From Chthoniobacterales bacterium (lineage in GTDB: Bacteria; Verrucomicrobiota; Verrucomicrobiia; Chthoniobacterales; UBA6821): 35,897 bases of DNA. This document shows positions 15,873-23,411 of this stretch, piece after piece. The stretch is from assembly GCA_019747895.1 (NCBI GenBank), contig JAIEQF010000036.1, positions 1 to 35,897 of the forward strand, written 5' to 3'. The translations under genes were made by a program, and so were the position numbers. How positions within the stretch are numbered: position 1 is the stretch's first letter; each line of letters starts with the position of its first letter. The notes below the pieces were generated by a model. That model was not told the DNA's origin. It searched no databases and was given only the letters and a program-made list of their open reading frames with translations.

Positions 15873-15898
15873 CGTAATGAGTAATGAGTAATGGGTAA
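15873..15898. repeat. GTAATGA tandem repeat upstream of sodA
   Basis: Three to four degenerate 7-bp units (CGTAATGAGTAATGAGTAAT, then GGGTAA) sit about 12 bp upstream of the sodA start. The sequence type matches the arms of the 25176-25331 element. No partner arm was found nearby. Confidence 0.65.
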
Positions 15899-15996
15899 AG
15901 AGTTTTCTGAATGTGTGTGTTTAACGAATGTTTTCTATTCGTAGTAAAGCATAGTCATGAATATATGTTTTTGTTAGAATTGCTTTTTTCACCAGT

Positions 15997-16614
15997 ATGA
16001 AAAAATTTCTTTTACTTTTGTTCCCTCTCCTCTTTTTTTCAGGTTGCGCTCTTTTTGAAACAAGAGACTCTCGGCTGCACACATTTCATACTGTTGTGCT
16101 CGATCCAGGCCATGGTGGCTGCGACCCCGGCGCTCGCGCGGTCAAAGGAATGGATGAAAAACAACTCAACTTAGATGTTGCTCAACGCGTTAAACCGTTA
16201 CTCGAAGCAGAAGGATATCGCGTCATCATGACGCGCACCAATGACACTTTTATTCCTCTCGAAACACGAACGGCGATCGCCAATGCTCACTCCGATGCCA
16301 TTTTTGTGAGTATTCACTTTAATGCTTCTCCCAAACGTTCTGCCAGCGGCGTGGAAACTTATTACTACTGCTACGGTTCAGAGCCACTCGCTGCTGCACT
16401 TTTTCAAGAGCTATGCTCTCAGCGACGATGCCCTCGTCGTGGCGTGAAGCGTGCTGTTTTTTATGTCCTGAGTCACAACCATTGTCCCGCAACATTGTTA
16501 GAACTAGGTTTTGTTTCCAATCGCAAAGAAAACGCCTTTTTACAAACTCCTCAAGCGCGCGAACAACTTGCCAAGCAGATTGCAGCAGGGATTGCAAAGA
16601 CTAGAGCGTTTTAA
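15997..16614 (+). CDS. N-acetylmuramoyl-L-alanine amidase (Amidase_3), lipoprotein
   Basis: A zinc hydrolase cleaving the amide bond between MurNAc and the stem peptide; it acts in the periplasm during cell separation or wall turnover. The N-terminus is a lipoprotein signal with lipobox FSGC (Cys17), so it should be membrane anchored. Zinc and catalytic residues are visible: H39 (LDPGHGG), E54 (KGMDEKQLN), H107 (VSIHFNAS) and E169 (LLELGFVSN). At 205 residues it is essentially the catalytic domain alone, without AMIN or SPOR domains. Two extra Cys (in YYYCYG and QELCSQRRCP) are unusual. The last codons and TAA overlap the start of a repeat at 16602. Single gene on this strand. Confidence 0.93.
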   Translation: MKKFLLLLFPLLFFSGCALFETRDSRLHTFHTVVLDPGHGGCDPGARAVKGMDEKQLNLDVAQRVKPLLEAEGYRVIMTRTNDTFIPLETRTAIANAHSDAIFVSIHFNASPKRSASGVETYYYCYGSEPLAAALFQELCSQRRCPRRGVKRAVFYVLSHNHCPATLLELGFVSNRKENAFLQTPQAREQLAKQIAAGIAKTRAF

Positions 16615-16969
16615 ATGAAGTTGTAGCTGATGCAGCACCAGGAACGAGAATACAGCTGCCCAGGAGGCCCCTGGATGGATTGCTGTTAACCCCAATGGCG
16701 TCAACTTAGTGAACAGAAGAAGAAAATGAGCCACAAAGAACACAAAGAAATCAAAGAGAAACTGGTAGATGCCATCTCTTGAAAAAGAAGATGGGACTTT
16801 GCTTTGAGTACTTTTCCGGATGCTTATAAGCATCCGGAAAGAGAAGATCTTCAAGAAGCACAATAGATTTTCTTCTCAAAATTTCTTTGGTTTCTTTGTG
16901 TTCTTTGTGGCCAATTTCTCTTAAGTTGACGGCATTGACTGAACGTTTACGAATTTTTTAAAATGCTAA
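16602..16969. repeat. Nested compound of inverted repeats filling the 16615-16969 gap
   Basis: Three layers can be seen. The outermost is TAGAGCGTTTTAAATGAAGT (16603 on) against TTTTTTAAAATGCTAA (to 16969), where the left part is the inverted copy of the right half of the 5951-6092 element. The next layer is ATGGCGTCAACTT (about 16696-16708) against AAGTTGACGGCAT (about 16923-16935). The inner one is a CACAAAGAACACAAAGAAAT-armed element (16731-16766 against 16881-16914). Its core includes a perfect 26-bp palindrome at 16814-16839 (TTCCGGATGCTTA and complement). No reading frame is supported here. Confidence 0.75.
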
Positions 16970-18148
16970 TTATGGCAACCCCTTCCAAACAGGTGGTCTT
17001 TCTATCTCTCTACGAGTTTGATACCACTCTTGATGAGCTTTACGATTTATTTCTTCTAAGTATTTTTGGAAAGAAAATTGCTGGGCACCTTCGTCATCTC
17101 CACGTGCGTAACGTTTAGCAACTTCAAGGCGATAGCGTCTCATTGCATTGGAAAAGCTGGCAAAACCTTTGGCTGCCCGAGTAAAATGCTCAGCTGACGA
17201 GATCGCGGCGTTAGCTGCCTTTCCAAGATTCTCTGCTTGGCTCAGGTTTCCTTCTGCATGGGCTTTAGCTTGATCAAGTCGATAAAAACCTGCTTGTTTG
17301 TACACATCGCTTAGTTCCTCAGAAATCACTACCCTGGCTGCAGCAGCAAGATTAATACCTGCCACATTTGCGAAATGAACTGCCTTTCCAAGATTATCTG
17401 CTTGCCTCTGATTTTCTGCCTGAACGGCTTGAGCTCGCGCAAGAGTATAAGCCTCTGCTAAGGCATTGGCTCTGGAGCTTTGAGCTTCACAAAATAAGGT
17501 ATTTACCCTAATACGCCTGGTTTTTGCTGCTGCTTTTGCTAAGTTTCCTACTTTGACTTGCTCTGCATAAAGCAGGTGGCTTTCTATAGCCAAGGTCATT
17601 TTTTCTGCAGCCTCATTCCAATAGTTGATAGGTGTTTGGCTTGATGCCGCTTTTTCTAAGCACTCACCTCTCTGAGCATGCAAGAGGATTATCTCTTCTG
17701 CTCTCGTGATGAGTTTTTGAAGGTTCTTCTCAATAAGAGGTATTCGCTCATTCAGAGCTTGTGAAAATCGAATGAAGGGTTGTTTTATTTGACTGTACTC
17801 CATTCTGCTTTGCTCGTTCAAAAAGAAATTTTGATAGGAAATAGCATCTTCCATGATCTTCATGGCGTGAAAGAGCCCTACTAGGGTATGAAAGGAGGCA
17901 GGCATCCGCTGAACAAGTGCTTCCATTTTGGTTGCCTGTGTTTTCTTCTCTTCTTTGCCGCTACACTCCACCCATTGAGTCATCCCCTTCTGCCAATTCT
18001 GCAAAAGAGCAATTAGTTCTGGTTGGCTAGCATCAAGCTTTCCTTGTTCTTCTAGGAGTGATTTCTGATGTTCTTTCCAATACTGATTTTTGATTTTTGG
18101 AAGATCACTCATGAACATCGAAGCAGTGACTTTCCCTAACGCTGTCAT
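16970..18148 (-). CDS. Secreted helical-repeat protein, C-terminal part (downstream of in-frame stop)
   Basis: This is the larger piece of an apparently split gene. From ATG 18148 (a TTG precedes it) it gives 392 residues without a signal peptide. It is almost entirely helical, with Ala/Glu-rich repeating segments such as RQADNLGKAVHFANVAG and LSQAENLGKAANAAISSAE that look like TPR/Sel1-like helical hairpins. I do not recognise a family. The reading frame stays open upstream for 95 more codons to a TAA at 18434-18436. That TAA is exactly the stop of the upstream signal-peptide ORF in the same frame. The intact protein would be about 634 residues and exported. Whether this piece is expressed alone is doubtful, as it lacks an export signal. 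Confidence 0.6.
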   Translation of the reverse strand: MTALGKVTASMFMSDLPKIKNQYWKEHQKSLLEEQGKLDASQPELIALLQNWQKGMTQWVECSGKEEKKTQATKMEALVQRMPASFHTLVGLFHAMKIMEDAISYQNFFLNEQSRMEYSQIKQPFIRFSQALNERIPLIEKNLQKLITRAEEIILLHAQRGECLEKAASSQTPINYWNEAAEKMTLAIESHLLYAEQVKVGNLAKAAAKTRRIRVNTLFCEAQSSRANALAEAYTLARAQAVQAENQRQADNLGKAVHFANVAGINLAAAARVVISEELSDVYKQAGFYRLDQAKAHAEGNLSQAENLGKAANAAISSAEHFTRAAKGFASFSNAMRRYRLEVAKRYARGDDEGAQQFSFQKYLEEINRKAHQEWYQTRREIERPPVWKGLP

Positions 18149-18433
18149 CAAGTCAATAGAGGCAAAAGGTGAAGCTGGGTTGCGAAGGCCAAGTTGATCG
18201 GCTTGGGAGACTTGAGGATTTGATATGTTTGCAACGAGAGTAGCGAGTGCCGTATTGTCCGCATTCTTATTTTCCGCTTCTTCTGTGTAAGCAGGAGGTA
18301 CCTGTGATAATGATGATCCAATATTCTCTCTCCATTGGCTATTACCAGAGTTTTCTAAAGCTTCTTCGAGCGCTTGAACAGGTTTTTGAGAAATCTGTAA
18401 AAGTTTTCTAAGGATTTCTATTGTTGTTTTATT
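18149..18433 (-). other. In-frame open segment joining the two halves of the split secreted protein
   Basis: Translated in the frame of both flanking pieces, this has 95 sense codons and no stop (for example ALEEALENSGNSQWRENIGS). It contains no ATG or GTG; its only listed start codon is the TTG at 18149-18151, at the very end. Its composition resembles the flanking protein. This is the evidence that the two ORFs were, or are, one gene. Confidence 0.65.
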
Positions 18434-18874
18434 TTACTGTGGCTCAGTGGTACCTGGGGTGTTGTTTTTTGGTTGAAGGGCCTCCAATGCTTGTTGGTAG
18501 CCCTCGTAGCGTTTCAACCATTTTTCAAGGAGCTCCTCCAATACTGTTGGTTCGATTGCTGGGCCTTTTCCTTGTAAATATTCCAGAACGCTGACAGCTT
18601 CTTCGAGAGTCTTTTTCAGGGTGGAGGGGGGATCAGAAAGATCTTTAACCTCACTCTCTTCTTGTTCCTTTGCTTCTATTACACTTCCTCGCTTTACTGC
18701 ACTGGAATCGTCATGATCATCATTAGAATCTGAAATCCTTCGCCCTTGCTCTGCGGTCGTTTTCCTTTCAGTTGATTCCCATTCTGGAAACATCATTGGT
18801 AGCATCGCTTGCAAAGGAACAAAAGTTCCTCCAAGAAAAAATAAGATCAAAAAGTACAGATTTTTACTTTTCAT
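18434..18874 (-). CDS. Secreted protein, N-terminal part with signal peptide (ends at in-frame TAA)
   Basis: The 146 residues begin with a Sec signal peptide (MKSKNLYFLILFFLGGTFVP, then LQA). A charged, probably disordered acidic/Ser region follows (about 30-85), then a helical segment (LKKTLEEAVSVLEYLQGKGP) and a Pro/Thr-rich end (KNNTPGTTEPQ). The TAA at 18434-18436 is in the same frame as the following 16970-18148 ORF, so it is best read as the 5' part of one 635-codon gene carrying a nonsense codon. Alternatives are a sequencing error, stop-codon readthrough, or a truncated but functional short secreted protein. It lies downstream of dnaJ on the same strand, 39 bp away. Confidence 0.6.
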   Translation of the reverse strand: MKSKNLYFLILFFLGGTFVPLQAMLPMMFPEWESTERKTTAEQGRRISDSNDDHDDSSAVKRGSVIEAKEQEESEVKDLSDPPSTLKKTLEEAVSVLEYLQGKGPAIEPTVLEELLEKWLKRYEGYQQALEALQPKNNTPGTTEPQ

Positions 18875-18913
18875 CTATTCACTTCAAGCGGTTAGTTATG
18901 CTTTCCAATCATT

Positions 18914-20068
18914 TTAAAGTTGCCCTAAAAAATCCTTCAGTCGTTCGGTAAAACTCCGATGAAGTGGCGTATTTTCTTCTCCACAAAGTTGTGAAAACTT
19001 TTCCAAAGCTGCTCGCTGTTCCGCATTGAGCTTGGTAGGAACTTCAACTTCTACGCGAACATGAAGGTCTCCTTTCCCTCCACTTTGGAGCATGGTCATC
19101 CCATGACCTTTGAGACGAAATGAAGAAGCACTTTGTGTTCCTGCTGGAATTTTTAAAGCAACGGACCCGTTTAATGAGGGAACTTGAACTTCTCCTCCGA
19201 GCGCTGCAACCACAAAAGGAATCGGAATTTGACAATACAAATTCATTCCATCTCGTTTAAAAATCGGATGCTCTTGGAGATGAATAATGACGTAGAGATC
19301 TCCTTTGCCACCACCGCGCACTCCTGCTTCTCCGGCTCCTACAGAGCGCAACCGAGAGGCATGCTCGATGCCAGCTGGAATTTTCAAGTTAATTTGAGAT
19401 GTTTTTTCAACACATCCCTCGCCATGACATTTTTTGCACGGCTTATCAATTGTCTGGCCTGCTCCGTGACATTGAGGACACGGTTGAACAACTTGGAAAA
19501 AACCACGCGCTACCGCTACTTGCCCTCGTCCATGACAGAGGGAACATGTTTTTGATTTTCCACCTGCCGCTGCTCCCGAACCATCGCACTCATCACAGGC
19601 ATCTAGCTTGCTAATTTCAATTTCTTTTTCGCAACCAGTAAAAGCCTCTTCTAAGGTAATCTCTAGATCATAGCGCAGATCAGAACCACGCTGCTTGCCA
19701 CTTTGCTGACCACCTCCCTGCGCTTGCCCAAAGAATTGTTCAAAAACTCCAGCCCCAGGCCCACCTTGAGCCCCAAATACCTCTCGAAAAAGATCGAAAG
19801 GATCGTGAAAGCCTGCGGGACGACCTCCACCGCCGCCTGCTCCTTGAAAAGCAGCATGACCATAGCGATCATAGGCAGCTCGTTTTTCAGCATTCCCAAT
19901 AACATCATACGCCTCTGCAAGCTCTTTAAATGAGGCTTCTGCAGCAGCATCTCCTGGATTTTTATCTGGATGATACTTTACAGCGAGTTTGCGATAGGAT
20001 TTTTTAATCTCCTCTTGCTGGGCTGTTCGCGAGACACCCAAAATTTCATAATAGTCACGTTTGGTCAT
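18914..20068 (-). CDS. dnaJ: Chaperone DnaJ (Hsp40)
   Basis: A co-chaperone that delivers unfolded clients to DnaK and stimulates its ATPase, in the cytoplasm. It is a full type I architecture of 384 residues: J domain with HPD at 33-35, Gly/Phe-rich linker ([16 protein letters not shown]), and four CxxCxGxG zinc motifs ([32 protein letters not shown]). Two beta-barrel client-binding domains follow. ATG at 20068 gives the canonical [13 protein letters not shown]. grpE is upstream on the same strand with a 166-bp repeat-filled gap; dnaK is not in the window. A GGTTGCA heptamer array sits 5 bp upstream of the start. Confidence 0.97.
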   Translation of the reverse strand: MTKRDYYEILGVSRTAQQEEIKKSYRKLAVKYHPDKNPGDAAAEASFKELAEAYDVIGNAEKRAAYDRYGHAAFQGAGGGGGRPAGFHDPFDLFREVFGAQGGPGAGVFEQFFGQAQGGGQQSGKQRGSDLRYDLEITLEEAFTGCEKEIEISKLDACDECDGSGAAAGGKSKTCSLCHGRGQVAVARGFFQVVQPCPQCHGAGQTIDKPCKKCHGEGCVEKTSQINLKIPAGIEHASRLRSVGAGEAGVRGGGKGDLYVIIHLQEHPIFKRDGMNLYCQIPIPFVVAALGGEVQVPSLNGSVALKIPAGTQSASSFRLKGHGMTMLQSGGKGDLHVRVEVEVPTKLNAEQRAALEKFSQLCGEENTPLHRSFTERLKDFLGQL

Positions 20069-20073
20069 AGAAA

Positions 20074-20250
20074 GAGGTTGCAGGTTACAGGTTGCAGTTT
20101 ACAGGTAAAGTAACTTGTGTCTGGCAAACCAAAAAAATGTGATTGTTAAAAAAAATTAGTTGTAAAGAAGATGCCGTTTTTGTTCATTGATCATTTTTGG
20201 CGAAGCCTAATTTTGGCCTGCAACCTGTACCCTGTTAACCTGCAACCTGA
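20074..20250. repeat. GGTTGCA/GGTTACA-armed inverted repeat between grpE and dnaJ
   Basis: The left arm 20074-20104 (GGTTGCAGGTTACAGGTTGC and on) pairs with a right arm of CCTGCAACCTG-type units at 20217-20250. The right arm overlaps the grpE stop and encodes the GrpE C-terminal QVAG. The left arm ends at the dnaJ leader. The loop is AT-rich. Confidence 0.8.
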
Positions 20251-20834
20251 TTTCCCTTGCTCACGATCACTGCTGCCGGTCTGATAAGCCGATCTGCAAG
20301 CTTGTATCCACGGCGCACTTGACTGATTACATTTCCTTCAGGAACTTGTTCGTGCGATTCATGACCGATCGCTTCGTGCAATTTTGGATCAAATTGCTGA
20401 CCGATAGCTTCAACGACAGTAAGCCCATTATCTTTGACGAAATCAGAGAGTTGACGCTGCACCATGGAAAGGCCTTGTACGATGCTTGCTGCACTGACGT
20501 CAGGAGCTGTTTTTGCAACTTCCAGTCCCAATTCAAAATTATCTAAAATTGGAATCAGTTTTTCTAAAAGTCCCATATTCGCATAACGAATCGCTTCTTC
20601 TTTTTCACGAATCATTCGTTTCCGATAATTTTCTAAATCAGCCGCAGTTCGGAGAGATTGATCACGATATTTGTTAACCTCAGCTTGCAATACTGCCACA
20701 GGGTCTTGCGGAGCAGCTGGCGGAGGCGTTATTGGTTCTGGTGAGACTGGAGCAGCCTCTGCCGCGTCGTGCTCGTGGTGACAACAGTTGCCGTCATGAT
20801 GATGGTGAGAAGAATGATGATCTGTGTTTTTCAT
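20235..20834 (-). CDS. grpE: GrpE nucleotide exchange factor with His/Cys-rich N-terminus
   Basis: The nucleotide exchange factor for DnaK. The 199 residues include the long helix (about 45-105: AVLQAEVNKYRDQSLRTAAD, then LENYRKRMIREKEEAI), the family signature region (LPILDNFELGLE equivalent, here IPILDNFELGLEVA) and the C-terminal beta domain ending GYKLADRLIRPAAVIVSKGN. The N-terminal tail is unusual: within about 23 residues there are nine His and two Cys (HHSSHHHHDGNCCHHEH), a likely metal-binding patch not normal for GrpE. It is followed by a Pro/Ala linker. The last residues (QVAG) and stop are formed by the repeat downstream. ATG at 20834 lies 18 bp after the end of the SpoIIE phosphatase gene, suggesting co-transcription. 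Confidence 0.94.
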   Translation of the reverse strand: MKNTDHHSSHHHHDGNCCHHEHDAAEAAPVSPEPITPPPAAPQDPVAVLQAEVNKYRDQSLRTAADLENYRKRMIREKEEAIRYANMGLLEKLIPILDNFELGLEVAKTAPDVSAASIVQGLSMVQRQLSDFVKDNGLTVVEAIGQQFDPKLHEAIGHESHEQVPEGNVISQVRRGYKLADRLIRPAAVIVSKGNQVAG

Positions 20835-20851
20835 AATAATAAAATGATGAT

Positions 20852-22276
20852 TTAAATTTTTTTGATGGCAATCAAAGTGATGTCATCATACTGAGGTTGG
20901 TGAGCCACAAAATCTTGAAGTTCCTCCGTTAATTTTTTGAGAAAATCTGAAGCGCTTTGTGTCGCATTTTTCTTCAGACAACTGATCAGACGTTCAATTC
21001 CAAATTCGCGTCCGTCAGCATTCAAGGCCTCTGTGACTCCATCCGTGTAGAGCAAGAGACAATCTCCTGACTCAAAATAAAATGGAAAATCAGTACAAAA
21101 CCTATCGAATACTTCTCCGCTGTCAATGCCAACAGCCATTCCCTTAGGATTAAGTTTTTCTACCACTGCATCTTTAGCATGATAAAAAAGAGGCGCATCA
21201 TGCCCTGCGCGCACTAATTGAGCAGTGTTATTGGTCTGATCAATTGTTACGTATGCCATGCTAATGAACATATCCTCTTTCATGTCAGGATAAAGTTGTC
21301 GATTAACCAGCTTCACAACCTCACAGGGAGAGGATTGGCCGGCTGCTTGTGCGCGCAGCACACTACGAGCCATCGTCATGATCAAAGACGCAGGAACACC
21401 TTTTCCTGAAACATCGGCAATAGCGATGCCGAGATGATGTTCGTCAATTTTAAGGTAATCAAAATAGTCACCACTCAATGCACAAGCAGGAATATTGATG
21501 CCGCTAATTTCATAACCAGGTAATGTTGGGGCCTCTGCTGGCAGGAGCAATTGTTGGATATCGCGAGCAATATTCATATCCCGATCCATGATTTTTTTCT
21601 CTCCGGCTTCGTGATAAACAGTTTGATGATAGAGCGCAAAAGCGACCTGCTCCATGATGATGCGAAAGAGTTCTAAGCCTCCTTTAGAAAAAGAAATTTT
21701 TGGAGCATTGCCGAGTGCCAGCACGCCAACTGTTCTATTTCCATAACGCAAAGGACTGATCAAGGCAGCATCAAGGCCTTGTTTTACGAGCTCCGCGGGC
21801 AACTCTTCTCGCGTCAAAAATTTTGGCCCGGGCCAATCCCAAGCTTCTCCCAAGAGACCTTGTCCTCGCAAAATCGTATGAAGCCTTAAAAAACTGTGAG
21901 CAGCAGAAGCGCTTTCTTCATGATCGTGATACGCTGGCGAGACTGGCTGCGGCACCACTTCGGGAAGCATGACAAAAGGAGGCGCCTTTTCTGTTAAGAA
22001 ACAAGGAGAGAGCATCTTTTCTTCACGATCGACAAAATAGAGCGCCCCTCCGGTAGCTTCTAAAATTCGCACACATCCTTCCACGATCAGTCGATACAAT
22101 TCTTTAGACCGAACTCCTTGGGAAGAGGCCTCTCCAAGGCTATGCAAGAAACTAAAAACTCGGTTCTCTTCCAATTGAAGCTCTCGACGCGTTTTCTTCA
22201 ATTCTTTAACACGCCTGCGCTGAGCCCAAAGCAAGACTACTAATACCAAGGAAGAAAGAAAAAAAATGAGCGACAT
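20852..22276 (-). CDS. GAF-domain PP2C/SpoIIE-type serine phosphatase (RsbU-like)
   Basis: A membrane-anchored protein phosphatase of the PPM/SpoIIE family, which in partner-switching systems dephosphorylates a STAS anti-anti-sigma factor. One N-terminal membrane helix (MSLIFFLSSLVLVVLLWAQR) is followed by a short coiled coil. A GAF sensory domain (about 55-225: YRLIVEGCVRILEATGGALY) follows. The SpoIIE domain (about 240-474) has metal-binding Asp motifs SGDYFD, IADVSGKG, LYTDGVTEA and YDDITLIAI. The 474 residues fit a GAF-SpoIIE protein. The likely substrate is the STAS protein encoded just upstream on the same strand (22486-22977). No RsbW-like kinase is visible in the window. Downstream are grpE and dnaJ, consistent with a stress link, which is inference. 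Confidence 0.9.
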   Translation of the reverse strand: MSLIFFLSSLVLVVLLWAQRRRVKELKKTRRELQLEENRVFSFLHSLGEASSQGVRSKELYRLIVEGCVRILEATGGALYFVDREEKMLSPCFLTEKAPPFVMLPEVVPQPVSPAYHDHEESASAAHSFLRLHTILRGQGLLGEAWDWPGPKFLTREELPAELVKQGLDAALISPLRYGNRTVGVLALGNAPKISFSKGGLELFRIIMEQVAFALYHQTVYHEAGEKKIMDRDMNIARDIQQLLLPAEAPTLPGYEISGINIPACALSGDYFDYLKIDEHHLGIAIADVSGKGVPASLIMTMARSVLRAQAAGQSSPCEVVKLVNRQLYPDMKEDMFISMAYVTIDQTNNTAQLVRAGHDAPLFYHAKDAVVEKLNPKGMAVGIDSGEVFDRFCTDFPFYFESGDCLLLYTDGVTEALNADGREFGIERLISCLKKNATQSASDFLKKLTEELQDFVAHQPQYDDITLIAIKKI

Positions 22277-22277
22277 G

Positions 22278-22450
22278 AGGGCATACTACCAACGTCCCGT
22301 TGACAGTGTTAAAAAGTTGAAGGGTTAAAGCGTTAAGAGATGGTATAACATGTTCCCGCAACTTATAAAGCCAGTATTGTTTTTATCGTGAATTTTTCCA
22401 AGCCCCTCCAACGAGGCTCAAAATTTTCCCTTCAACGTTTCAACAGAGCT
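22278..22450. repeat. Inverted repeat with GTTGAAG/TTCAAC arms, related to 30670-30857
   Basis: Left arm about 22290-22338 (AAAAAGTTGAAGGGTTAAAG), right arm 22429-22446 (CCTTCAACGTTTCAAC). The flank (ACTACCAACGTCCCG) and core (TAACATGTTCCCGC then ACTTATAAAGCCAGT) are recognisably the same as in the element upstream of ptsH. It lies between the phosphatase start and the STAS stop. Confidence 0.7.
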
Positions 22451-22485
22451 TATCCGAAAATGATTCTATTATTTGCGGAGAAGCT

Positions 22486-22977
22486 CTACATCATTTCTAA
22501 TAAATTCTGAAACTTTGGCGCATTCGCTTGATTTGCTGTTACGAGGGCTTCATGTGCTGAGCGCACCGTCTCTTCTACTGATTTTTTAGAAATATTGGCA
22601 GCCTCTGTTACTTGAGAAAAAGCGTATTCAGCAGCGGCCGGAGGAAGCTCTTTCCCCTCAGCAATAGGTCTGATAGGAAAGAGCTGATCAAGCCCAAGAT
22701 TTTCCATCAGCTGCTTGTTGCTTTCACTAACATTAATCACCCTTACGCTTCCTTTTTTTCTAGTTTTGAGGCGCTGCGCAATACCAGTCAACGTTCCCAT
22801 AAAGGTAGAATCTAGCTGCTCGCATCCTCCCAAATCGATAATGTAATCGTAACGACCTTGCTCCAATTGCTCTTGCACTATTTTTTTTAAGCAAGGACTA
22901 CATTGAAAACTACCGCGGCCAACAACCCTGATCCAAACATTTTCATCAATACAAGCTAGAGAAACCACAGGGATCAT
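22486..22977 (-). CDS. STAS-domain anti-sigma factor antagonist (RsbV/SpoIIAA-like)
   Basis: The 163-residue protein has an N-terminal STAS domain of about 105 residues. The conserved regulatory serine is S57 in CEQLDSTFMGTLTGIAQRLK, the residue that an RsbW/SpoIIAB-type kinase would phosphorylate. A helical extension (about 110-163) with alternating Ala/Lys/Glu follows, longer than in plain RsbV. The adjacent SpoIIE-type phosphatase would be expected to dephosphorylate S57 and so release a sigma factor or other target. The kinase and target are not in the window. It starts at ATG 22977; no Shine-Dalgarno sequence is visible. Confidence 0.87.
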   Translation of the reverse strand: MIPVVSLACIDENVWIRVVGRGSFQCSPCLKKIVQEQLEQGRYDYIIDLGGCEQLDSTFMGTLTGIAQRLKTRKKGSVRVINVSESNKQLMENLGLDQLFPIRPIAEGKELPPAAAEYAFSQVTEAANISKKSVEETVRSAHEALVTANQANAPKFQNLLEMM

Positions 22978-23039
22978 AGGTTGGAGTTACCTTGAAAATC
23001 GGTTTTTGGAAAGCAATTTCTGCAAAAAGGGAAAAAAAT

Positions 23040-23205
23040 TATAGTCAAATTACTTAGAAATTACAGGAAAGAACGTAGGAATTTTTAGAAAAGGCCAGGC
23101 CGAAGACCGAGCGCTATCTAAACGATAACGTGACGGGATGAGAACGCAGTCTTTTCCTAAAAAGGACAAGTCAATTGCTTGTAAGTTCTAAGTAATTTGA
23201 CTATA
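23040..23205. mobile_element. 166-bp MITE-like palindromic element, copy 2
   Basis: Same length and termini (TATAGTCAAATTACTTAGAA...complement) as 9980-10145, with about 3 substitutions. It directly abuts a CGCAAAGAA-armed element on its right. It has no coding capacity. It sits in the largest gene-free gap (22978-23411), between the tonB-like and STAS genes. Confidence 0.85.
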
Positions 23206-23396
23206 ACCGCAAAGAACGCAAAGAACGCAAAAAAAGAATTTATAAAAACTATTTTTCTCATTGCACTCTCTCTGCATTGGGCTGCCTACAGACAACCTTT
23301 CAAATAGGCATGCTTATAAAAACACTCGAAACTTTTTAAAAAAGCGCTCGATATATTTTTACTTCTTTGCGCTTTCTTTGCGTTCTTTGCGGTTAA
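23206..23396. repeat. Inverted repeat with CGCAAAGAACGCAAAGAA arms
   Basis: Left arm 23206-23232 (ACCGCAAAGAACGCAAAGAA), right arm 23363-23396 (TTCTTTGCGTTCTTTGCGGT). The core contains GCATGCTTATAA, similar to the GGATGCTTATAAGCAT of the CACAAAGAA elements at 16731-16914 and 33250-33436. It is a G/C variant of the same arm type. Confidence 0.8.
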
Positions 23397-23411
23397 TTAT
23401 TCTTTAAACCG

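Noticed and set aside
18914-20834. Complete grpE-dnaK-dnaJ operon
   Set aside because: No dnaK lies between or beside the two genes; the gap contains only the inverted repeat.
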